Shown: in pieces, positions 12,454 to 21,432 of the stretch
How positions within the stretch are numbered: position 1 is the first letter of the stretch
How the letters are laid out: each line of letters opens with the position of its first letter
Origin: Oscheius tipulae
Lineage: Eukaryota > Nematoda > Chromadorea > Rhabditida > Rhabditidae
NCBI GenBank assembly: GCA_037178975.1
Contig: JASJZH010000001.1
Location: 5,812,501-5,876,500 of the forward strand
Direction: 5' to 3'
Length of the DNA stretch: 64,000 bases
Notes under the pieces: generated by a model
The model's input: only the letters and a program-made list of their open reading frames with translations
The model's database searches: none
Told to the model about the DNA's origin: nothing
Made by a program: the position numbers and the translations under genes

Positions 12454-13248
12454 CTACTTGAGCGGAGCAACAGTCTTTCCTTTCTCGGTATAGGCAGCAG
12501 CCAGGTCCTGGGGACAGGTGTGCATGTATCCCTTGTTGCTCTCGCAGATCTCCTTCATGCGGAGGTAGGGGTCGTAGTTCCTGGAAAAGGGGATAGGTTA
12601 AACAGGCAAACAGCCTCATTTAGGCTTTTTTAGAGATTAAAATACGGCAAAAATAGTAGAACTTAAGCAATACTGAAACCAAGACGTCTCCTACTTGCTT
12701 TCAGGCTACTTCTGTTTTTTTTCCCATATTTTTAGACAAGGTGGTACACAATAATTGAAAGAAATCCTAGTAGAAAGGCTCAGTCAAAACAAAGGTCAAT
12801 CGATCGGTGGATGTCTGTATAAAGTATGATTAATGGAATGACAATTTTGCCTATGATTGAAAGAGTGAATTTGTGCAAATGTTTAGGTTTACACCGCAAA
12901 AACGTAGCGAAGTGCTGATCGTTTTCTGATGGTTTTAATTTCTAAACGTCGTTAGTCCTTCCCAACAGTATCTGAAGCAGGAACACCTAGTGTGAAGAGA
13001 CTGTTTGGCAAATAAACTTTTGAACAAAAATCTTGCAAAAAATAGATGTAGAAAATTACTTGAAAAACTTTTCGTAATTGTCGTGACGGGGCTGGACGTA
13101 TCCGAAGTAGAAGGCGACGGTTCCGGCGACGGAGGCGGCAAGCGAGATGCCAAGGGCCTGGAAAACTAAGTAATACCAGACGGAACCAAGTGCCCACCCT
13201 GCGTCCGAAGGAGTGGAGCATACCACGCATAGCAGCCGGAGGAGCCAT
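12454..13248 (-). CDS. COX6C: Cytochrome c oxidase subunit 6C
   Basis: Three exons (13198-13248, 13060-13157, 12454-12580) encode 91 residues with consistent phases. The N-terminus MAPPAAMRGMLHSFGRR is a basic matrix-side leader, followed by one transmembrane helix (LGISLAASVAGTVAFYFGY) and the family hallmark of a conserved aromatic/charged segment (RHDNYEKFFKNYDPYLRMK). This is the small inner-membrane subunit of respiratory complex IV. It is longer than the about 75-residue vertebrate protein because of a C-terminal extension with two Cys. A TCTTTCAG acceptor lies 3 nt before the ATG, indicating a spliced leader or a 5'UTR intron. Confidence 0.88.
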
Positions 13249-13254
13249 GCTCTG

Positions 13255-15630
13255 AAAGATGGTTTTTGCAATAAATTAACGGTTTCCGAGGAAAGAAAAG
13301 GGAGTTGTGTGAAAAAAGAGGACAGATAGCAGTTTTAGGAGCCACACTCACTTTACAGGGACCAAGATTAGAATTTTTGCGTATCCAACTGTATACAAGC
13401 TGGTGAATAGCATTTAATGAGGTTTTCAAAAGAACCTAAACGAAGAAAGAGTGAGAATAACCAGTGAAGAGGGATAATCTACTTTATTAGGAGAGACAAA
13501 TAATATCTGCAAAATATCAAGGCTTTTCTAGTACCAAAAGATCGCTAATTTCCCTTCCTACACCTTCCTAACCATTTTACAATTTCTCGAACACGCTATT
13601 TCCTGGTCCACAGCGACAAAAAGGAATACAACAGAGCAGAAGAGGTTTATCACGCACAGCTTTACCGTAGTCCAATGCGTTTGCGTCGGAGCAAAAATGT
13701 CAGTACGCAATAGTACGTGATTCAACCGCCCGTGTAATGTAAAAGCGCGGCAATTTGAAATTTCGTAAGAACTGATTTGCATCACAGAATGAGGTTTTTT
13801 CATGGGATGAGACGATACCCTTCGATATGCTAAAAATGTTGTTCTTGAAGGCTTAAAAACGTTTGATCGTGGAAAAGCGTGGTTTTGTCTTGCTAATCTT
13901 GTCATTATTCGGACAGTCGCTCCTCGTTTAATCTATTTTTAACGCCGTAGAAAGTATTTTGCAACATAATGATGTTCTGCAAAGATGTAGACCTTGATTT
14001 GCTCTACAACTTAGCAGAACACCGACAAGCAACTTTGGTAGCGAGAACTTGGTCAGAAGTTAGGCACTAGGAATCTGGACTCTGTTCTCTCAATGCATCC
14101 CTTATCGTTTGAAAGGAAAGCACTCTTTGTGACGTGATTCGAACATGAGAGAGTGTCCCTCGTGCCAACTTGTCACCGCCCGATCGTATCGTGTCTCTTA
14201 TCCATCAAGTCTAGGCAAACTTAAAACCGGAAATCACACCTATAATCTATTTGGCCATCTTGTAGTAACCTTCCCAAAACATTTTCTCTTTTTGTAAGAG
14301 AGAATAGCCTGTTCAGCCTCGCCGAGCAATCCATTTTCCGGCTCACGGCCTTCTGCCACCCGACTCTCACTGAACCTACTTCCTCGTTTGATTTTCCGAT
14401 TATCTAACGGGACCAGCTGCCGGTCCCGGGCTCTCGAAAGCATCTTTCTCGATACTTTTATTTTGGAAAACGGAACTTTTTCAATTTGCTTTTGACAGTT
14501 TCAACTTGTCAAAAGTTTTCCATAGTCTAGATTTTATTCTACCAAAACTTCGTCTCAGAATGCTCATCAGATCGAGTGTAGGTTCTATTCTTCGTCTACT
14601 CTAAATAGTTCCCAAGGGGCATTTACAAATTGCGAAAGAGTTTAGTCTAGGCTGGGTGATATACAGGGGTTGATTCATTGGCCTGTGTCCCGGACAGCCT
14701 AGCTGTTTGGAATAACTATAGAACAGGCTCCACCCACTTGTCTCCAGTCTATGTTCTTCTTTTCGCTAATGTGCATCAGTTTTCGTTAGGGAATCGATTC
14801 TTACGGTTCCTTGGATTCGATTTGAAGGATACTGAACTTCTGTAATCTTGAGACTGTACAGTATTCCTTTTTCCCCCTACTCGTTAGGGATTTGAGCTAA
14901 TTGGCTCAGTGCAGTGACTAAACTGTCAAGGGACTGTCACCGAGACTGAACGCCTGTACTCTGAAGACGGTCCAGTGTATGTTTCTCTTGCTTATATATC
15001 CAATCTCTCATTACAAACCTGGACAGAGACTGATCATATTGTTCCCCGACAGGTCACTAAAGTCTGTGTACAGTCTAAAGACCGGATGACTGAATTAACT
15101 CGTTTGACCTCTCTAGACTGACCAAATCTGTTCTGTAGAGACTCTAATAGTTGTTCTTCGTGGGACCGATAGACAGAATGCTTCTGCCGCGTTGCTCACA
15201 CCTTTTGTTTTCTTCGCGCCATTTTTGTTTTAGATTCCTAGGGTGAGCGCTCGACGTGGGAGCGCTGACGATGCACCGGTTTACAGAACAATTGACTGAA
15301 CAGACCATTAGCTCCTCAAATTCATAGCAAGAATCGAACTGACTTCTAGAATCTAGTGACCAAAGGTCTTTCTAAGTTGTCCAGTCTATCTATGTCTCCA
15401 AAGATCACTTTCACATTGCGTTGAGTTGAGTTTCGAGAGTACGGTCTCTGAACATCTGTTTTGTACTTTCGCATAAAAGAACTATCGATTGCCCCCCGTC
15501 TTCGATTCCTTGAAAGCTCCGAGGAAAGCGACCGCGTCCTTTAATTTCACAGTTATCTCACCCCCAAAAGGTGTCGCCTAGCACGCCTTCTTATCTCTAC
15601 TGACCAGGCTCTCAGTTCGTCAATTTTCAG
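13255..15630. other. Intergenic region, no gene supported
   Basis: This is 2.4 kb between COX6C (minus) and ADSS (plus) and should hold both promoters. It contains one copy of the dispersed hairpin (13972-14022). From 14640 to 15450 there are many loosely repeated CTGTACAGTCT-like and AGACTG words. The open frames are short and have no protein-like composition. Confidence 0.5.
13972..14022. repeat. Dispersed hairpin repeat, copy 2
   Basis: Arms TGTTCTGCAAAGATGTAG and CTCTACAACTTAGCAGAACA pair around a loop containing CCTTGATTTG. It is intergenic and upstream of ADSS. Confidence 0.8.
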
Positions 15631-15633
15631 CCC

Positions 15634-17320
15634 ATGGCCGCCCTGACACCTGGAAAGGTCGGAGTCATTCTTGGAGCCCAATGGGGAGATGAGGGTAAAG
15701 GTAAGATTCTCGACTACATCATCGACCGCTACGATGTGAGTATATTTTTTTTCTGTCACAAAATAAACTTTTAGGTCGACGTGGTGGCCCGCTGTCAAGG
15801 AGGCAACAACGCTGGACATACTGTCGTGGCCAACGGACGCAAGTACGACTTCCACATCCTGCCGTCCGGAATCATCTCGAAGAAGTGTGTGAATGTGATT
15901 GGAAATGGCGTAGTCATGAATATGGATTCTTTCTGGGCCGAACTCGAGAGTAATCAGGTCACCTCGGAGCCCGGATGGCAGAAGAGAGTCATCATCTCCA
16001 CAGAGAGCCATCTTGTCTTCAGTCTGCAGGCCCTCGTCGACGGATCTCGCGAGCAGAGCCTCTCTGCAAAGGAGTAAGTTTTTTATCTTTGCCTCTCGAT
16101 CTTCTTCTGATTGCATGTAATAGTCCAAAAGTTTCACCAGAAATCTCCCAGGTGGCCGGTTAGCACTCCTACTGTAGAGCAACATGTCACGGGTTCAACT
16201 TTTGTCTGGGGAAATGCTTTTTTTTTCAAAGAAACAATACTAGGAGTGAGATGTTTACCTTGTTTGACCAGTTTATCAAAAAATCAGAAGAGAAAAGAAT
16301 AACTGTCTCTTTCAGCAAGATCGGCACTACTAACCGTGGCATCGGACCCACCTATGCCTCCAAGTCGTTCCGCAATGGACTTCGAGTCGGTGACCTGATG
16401 GGCGACTTTGAAGAGTTCTCGGACAAGTACAGGAGTCTGGCTGCGCACTTCAAGGCCATGTATCCGGATTTGCCCATCGATTGTGATGCCGAGCTGGCCA
16501 AGTTTGCCGTAAGCTCTCTCTTTTCTTTTTTCTACTCTGTCGTTTCAGGTTCATCGTCAGAAGCTGTCCGAGCTGGGACTCGTCCGCGACACGGTCGGCT
16601 ACCTGCATCAGCAGCGCAAAGAGGGCAAGATTATGTTGATAGAGGGAGCCAATGGAGCCCTGCTGGACATCGACTTCGGCACCTATCCGTACGTGACCTC
16701 TTCCAATGCCACAGTCGGCGGTGCTTGCACTGGACTCGGTGTGCCGCCCACCTCGATCAGTACCGTCATCGGAATCGTCAAGGCATACCAGACGCGTGTT
16801 GGAGCTGGTCCCTTCCCGACCGAGTGTCTGAAGTCGGACGGGACTGCTGACGAGATTGGCGAGAAGCTGCAACAGATTGGAGCCGAGGTGGGAGTGACGA
16901 CGGGCCGCAAGCGTCGATGTGGATGGCTGGATCTGTTCCTTCTCAAGCGATCGACCTACATCAACGGATTCACGGCCATTGCCTTGACCAAAGTCGACAT
17001 TCTGGACTCGTTCCCGGAGCTCAAGGTGGCCGTCGGGTACAAGCTCGATGGACAGGACATCGACTGTCCACCTGGTAAGACACTTTTTTGTAGAATCATT
17101 GTCCAGCCTTTTAGCCCAGGCCAGCCAGTGGAAGAGAATCGAGGTCCAGTACAAGACGCTGCCCGGATGGCAGCAGACCACGGCTGGTGTGCGCAATTTT
17201 GATGATCTGCCGGAGAACTGCAAGAACTACATCAAGTTCATCGAGGAATACATCCAAGTGCCGGTGACGTTTATTGGAGTCGGAGCCGATCGCGAGAGTC
17301 TCATCGTCCGTCAGCTCTGA
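15634..17320 (+). CDS. ADSS: Adenylosuccinate synthetase
   Basis: Catalyses IMP + aspartate + GTP to adenylosuccinate, the first committed step to AMP. Five exons (15634-15735, 15775-16073, 16316-16508, 16549-17074, 17115-17320) give 441 residues, close to the animal norm of about 455. Visible motifs: the GTP/IMP loop QWGDEGKGK with the catalytic Asp, the NNAGHT His, [15 protein letters not shown], the IMP-binding stretch around [17 protein letters not shown], and the late nucleotide-binding stretch [13 protein letters not shown]. The ATG is 3 nt after an ATTTTCAG acceptor. Intron 2 (16074-16315) carries a tRNA-like repeat. Confidence 0.97.
16149..16215 (+). repeat. tRNA-like (SINE-type) sequence in an ADSS intron
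   Basis: It reads GGTTAGCACTCCTACTGTAGAGC, then GGGTTCAACT as a B-box-like block, about 30 nt apart. It matches the myosin-intron copy at 3700-3725 at nearly every position of the TAGCACTCC-ACTGTAGAGC block. Confidence 0.65.
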
Positions 17321-17568
17321 AGTCTCTCTCTTTCCCTCTCCCAACATCATCAACCCATCCCCAGAACGAGTAATCTCAAAATATTGCCTTCCGAAGAAAG
17401 CTGTCCCTTCCCTTCTTTACTATATGTCATAATGTTAGACCTTCCCTACAGTATTATAAAGATGATGTGACGTTCTGAACCGTCGTTTTTAGCTGTGGTT
17501 TGATCAGACGATTGTCTGAGTTCGCTCCACGAAATTGGAGCTCTGAAATGAAAAAAACAGTCTTGACG

Positions 17569-17638
17569 ATAACGCCGGAATTGAACCCAAGTTCTTCTGT
17601 GCCATAGTTGGAGGGCTAACCGACTGAGATATGTTGTA
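17569..17638 (-). repeat. tRNA-like (SINE-type) sequence
   Basis: On the minus strand it reads ATATCTCAGTCGGTTAGC (A-box-like), then GGGTTCAATTCCGGC (B-box-like). The intervening arm does not pair as a normal anticodon stem. Confidence 0.65.
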
Positions 17639-18639
17639 AAGGCTGCACCAATTTTCTCCCATTGTATATGGGTTTTTAGCTGTTTTCAGTTCCTTGTTGT
17701 TGTCCACATTCCTTTCCCTTCCTCTCTTCCCGACATTAGACGATAAAGCCAGACGCGTTTGGGGGTAGTCCCCCATTCCCGTGAGTCGCACGTGTCTCTC
17801 TCGGGAGAGACAGATGTTGATCCAGAAATAGTATGGGCTGAGATAGATGGAGCAGAGACGGAACTTGACCCCGTATAACCGCAGTCGACCTCTCGGCCCC
17901 CCTTTTGCACCCACCAATCGACAAAGAGAGAGCGAACTCGATCACATGTCCCCATACACAGTAGGTTACAGCGTGCAGTTCAATCTCCCCCGATAAGATA
18001 GAGTCAGTGTTCTCCGATTGTTCGAAGCACGACCATTCACATTTCGGGGCAGACCTTTGATCATAGTTTGTTGGGAGAGGAATGTTTGTCCGATTGAGCT
18101 AATGCTCCACTTCCTCTCCCCGTGACTCACTTCCTCACTCCTCCAAGTTCTTTGTCCTTCGAATCTTTGTTCGATAGCTGGCTTATCTGGGAGGACAGAT
18201 TAACAGACACATGTCCTTGGCGATAAAGTTGGCAAAAGTAGAGCCTTTCGTCGAAAGAGCCGGCTTCCCCGGCCGTCAAATATCGGTTCTTTTGGCTCAA
18301 TAGGCTCTCTAGGCCACGTCACTCTCGCGCTCATATTTTGTCCTCATTGTCAGCTGTTTGACTCTTCCCCCATTCCATTTTTTGAGATCCGTTTTCGCCC
18401 TGCTTTACTTTTTCCAACCAATCGAAGAAGTCATCAACTATTCAGCTGCCAAACTCGTCCATAATGTGGTTTTTTGAGCATAGGCGTGTTCTACAAACTT
18501 GTAGAAATTGATCTGGTCTAGATGTTTGTAGGAAGTCTAAAACTGCGAGAAGAAGTGATTGGATAAGAAATGAAATCCGGCGCACACCAAGAGTCTGTTG
18601 CCACATAGTTTCCCGGTATCTAGAGTTTTCAAACATTCA

Positions 18640-18690
18640 ATGTTCTGCAAAGTTGTAGAAAGTTTTCCCCTCTACAAATTTGCAGTACAT
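18640..18690. repeat. Dispersed hairpin repeat, copy 3
   Basis: Arms ATGTTCTGCAAAGTTGTAGA and TCTACAAATTTGCAGTACAT flank a short loop. A more diverged relative with CTACAAACTTGTAGAA lies at 18484-18533. Confidence 0.8.
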
Positions 18691-19725
18691 CGCTAAACTG
18701 AATAATGAATCATTCGACCTGAAAAGTAGGTTTATCCAGGCGGTTTCTTGTTCAGTAGACTCGTCTTCAATCAGCCTGCCATTATTACTCCGCATTTGAC
18801 CAAAAACCTCCTCGAACAGAAAGAATACTTGGATCATCAGGTGACTGTGTATATCACAACGAATCGAAAGAGAGTGGGTCGTTCCGTAGGGGTGGCGACC
18901 TTGTCTAACCCGTCTTCTCTTCGCCCAGCACCCTCATCGCGTCTTCCCACGTGCTACAGGAAGGGGCTTTCCTGTACCTTTACCCTTTTCGAAAAGTCTG
19001 CCTCTTCCAGTCTGCTGTTTTCAAAAATAAGTCCTCATCACATGATTGTTGATTCTTGGGGAAGCCCCCTCTCAGCATGTGCTTTTCATGCCTTGAATAA
19101 TATGGCAAGAAAGTTATGCGGGTTTTCTCTGAAGAAAAGAATACATTTCTTATCAGAGAACCCGAACCGAAGGGAGCGTTCCAGTGACAGTTTGTTAGGA
19201 GGAAGGGGAATGTTTTTCTGGATCGTTCCATCTCGCTCTCGGGCAACTGATGTGTCTCCCTCGGAACCTTTTCCTCCTCACACGTGTTGAGCATGTGGTC
19301 TCGGAGATAGGACTACCATTCCTCGTGACTTTTTGAGAGAGATAGACAGACACACCCTGTTCTGGACAAAGGACAGGACTCTGGGATCCGGAGCACTTGG
19401 TGGCCAGGGCTAAAAGGGGGAAAGGAGGTCAACACATGGGGGGAGACGAGACATTCCGGAAGATTCCGCAGCACCAGAGCTCCTTGTAAACACTTATGAA
19501 CTGTTCTCATGACATGTTTACATTCACAGAACTTTATAAGAGCCTGTCACTTTGAACTGTTCTTTGGTTCCCTCTTCCTCTCTATCCCTTTCCCCTCCAT
19601 CCAGTCTCCGCCTCCGGTGCAAAAGAAAGCAAAACTGATAGCAACAATTGTCTTCGGGGCTACCCCGACCACTCTCTGTTTCCCATTTCCTCTTTATCTC
19701 TCGAGTAACCAGACTCATTTTCAGG

Positions 19726-21139
19726 ATGTACGCTCTGAAATCGGCTCAACGTCTTTCTCGGGCAGTACGTGTCGAATGGGAGGACGGGCTGACGGCACAA
19801 TTCACCTACGTCTGGCTGAGGGACAACGGCTACAAGAGGCCTTCCCTTCTACACCTCGACTTGCATGCTAAACCTGAGGTAAGTGTTTATTTGGGTAGTC
19901 AGTCAGACATTCGTGTGACCAGTACAGAAAACAGACAAACAAGCTGTGGTTTAGGCTGTCAAAAACACGGACAACAACCTGTCAGTTGTGTGGCCACCCT
20001 TCCTCCAAGCACAATATTCATCTCAATTTCTACGGGAACATGCTAGCATCAAGCCGAAAAAGATAGTCTGTCCGGCCAGTGAACGGGTTAGTTTTTAGCG
20101 TTTGACTCCGGCGCGGGGTTCCAGGAAAACACAAAAGAATTTCACCAACCCGGGGATCGAACCCGACTCGTTATAGTTCGTAGTCGAACCGATTGAGCTA
20201 TGCGCGCAGACCCGGCGCCGAATTTCCCGGATATTTGAGATAGCTGTTGCTCCTGGCAGAGTTCATTTTCTGAGCCGGGACAAAGTTCATTTGGGTACTA
20301 GTGTACCGGCCCAGCCTCCCGATTGATTGATAACAGGGTCACAAGCTGCCAGCTTTCAGGTAATGAAAGTGCCTTGGAGGGTACAGGAAAGGCCGAGAGA
20401 CAACAACAGTGGTCACATGGCGGCCATGTTATGGTCAGACAGAGCTGTAGAGTGTGGAACCGTATGGCCACATTTCGAACGCGTTCCAAGCATTGTGACC
20501 GTCGAGACGAATCAGCCAAGCGCCCAAATCTACGTGGTGGATGCTCTGGCAGCCTGTACGACTATGGCCGAACAGTTCCCGGAGCAGTTCAAGTTTCTGG
20601 TGGATAATCCCGTAGAGTATGAGGATGGACTCTTCAAGGCTACCCATAGGACTATTGAGGTTCAGGACGGCAAGGTCGTGTCGGTGAGTTTCACTAAAGT
20701 TTCAAAAAAGTGACTACCCAATTGGAATTCGACGTTTCGAACGAAAGTATATAGTGAAAAGTCAAAATTTCAACCAAACGTTTGGGCTGTTATGTAAATT
20801 CAAAACGTATATCACTTACGGGGTTCGAACCCGTCACTATCGAATTCGTAGTGTGACCGCTAACTGACTGCGCCAAGCGGAAAGGGTTTTCGGGTGTGCA
20901 TTTGAATGTAGTTGTTTTTTCAGGCAGTCTTCAACAATGACCTCCGGAGCAGTGAGATCACGACGGAGATGCTCGACATGATGTATCTCAGCCTCAAAAC
21001 GTTGAACAAACTCGTCTGTGACCACACAACTACCCTGCTGCTCCAGCCAAGCGAAATGCTGGTCGTAGATAATTCGCAGGCCTTCTTGGGCTGTCCCCCA
21101 CAGACAGATCGCCGTCTATATCTCCGTCTGTTCCACTAA
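19726..21139 (+). CDS. Gamma-butyrobetaine/trimethyllysine dioxygenase-like, shortened and probably inactive
   Basis: Four phase-0 exons (19726-19878, 19955-20086, 20360-20683, 20924-21139) give about 274 residues, against about 390 for the carnitine-pathway Fe(II)/2-oxoglutarate dioxygenases BBOX1 and TMLHE. Similarity is seen to the N-terminal domain (VEWEDG...YVWLRDN; VVWPPFLQAQYSSQFLR), to the WRVQERPRDNN segment, and to the C-terminal half (YVVDALAAC, AVFNNDLRS, PSEMLVVDN). About 80 residues are missing between exons 2 and 3. The HxD iron-ligand region reads as LWSDRAV, and the distal His (LLHGR in relatives) is replaced within QAFLGCPP. The frame is open throughout, so it could be a pseudoenzyme or a decaying copy. 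Introns 2 and 3 each carry a tRNA-like repeat. The ATG is 1 nt after ATTTTCAG. Confidence 0.7.
20143..20212 (-). repeat. tRNA-like (SINE-type) sequence in a dioxygenase-like intron
   Basis: The minus strand reads GCATAGCTCAATCGGTTCGAC, then GGGTTCGATCCCCGGG. The A- and B-box blocks are good, but the D and anticodon stems do not pair normally. Confidence 0.7.
20814..20880 (-). repeat. tRNA-like (SINE-type) sequence in a dioxygenase-like intron
   Basis: The minus strand reads CTTGGCGCAGTCAGTTAGCG, then ACGGGTTCGAACCCCGT. This is the most tRNA-like copy in the window, with a perfect GGGTTCGAACCC B-box core. I have not confirmed a full cloverleaf. Confidence 0.7.
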
Positions 21140-21432
21140 ACATTCCTTATCTCCCACACAAACACGTGTAGACACACTCTTTCTGGACTACTAGTCGCTC
21201 ACCTCAGGATATCCCAATTTGAATTTTTAGACCGTTTTCTATTCTATTGCGTGTATGTATTCTATATCTTTGTTCTGTTATGAAATTGTCCTTGCTCTGT
21301 TTGACATTTTAACTACCAGTAATGACGCTCTGTTGCTTGCGCGCGCAAATACAAAAGCTGTTTTTTAAATGACTCTTTTTGCTGCGTCTTTTTATACTCT
21401 TTTTTACAGCCATTCCAAGGGTTTAATTTCAG

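Larger units (their letters stand above)
17321..19722. other. Intergenic region with repeats, no gene supported
   Basis: This is 2.4 kb downstream of ADSS. It contains a tRNA-like sequence, a hairpin-family copy and a related degenerate hairpin at 18484-18533. An open frame of 180 codons at 18748-19290 has low complexity, no splice context and no recognisable domain, so I do not call it. The pyrimidine-rich final 170 nt leads to the acceptor before the next gene. Confidence 0.5.

Noticed and set aside
13558..13905. 115-codon minus-strand open frame upstream of COX6C
   Set aside because: No acceptor or donor fits, no hydrophobic or domain pattern, and it lies in repeat-like intergenic DNA.
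15781..16077. Internal start for ADSS at a downstream Met
   Set aside because: The upstream exon 15634-15735 encodes the conserved QWGDEGKGK loop and joins in phase, so the true start is 15634.
18748..19290. 180-codon open frame downstream of ADSS
   Set aside because: Long but without domain, splice context or sensible composition; the opposite strand is also partly open. It looks like chance in a stop-poor stretch.
20814..20880. True tRNA gene
   Set aside because: The boxes are good, but acceptor and anticodon stems do not pair clearly by eye and it sits antisense in an intron with many related decayed copies. I keep it as a SINE-type repeat.
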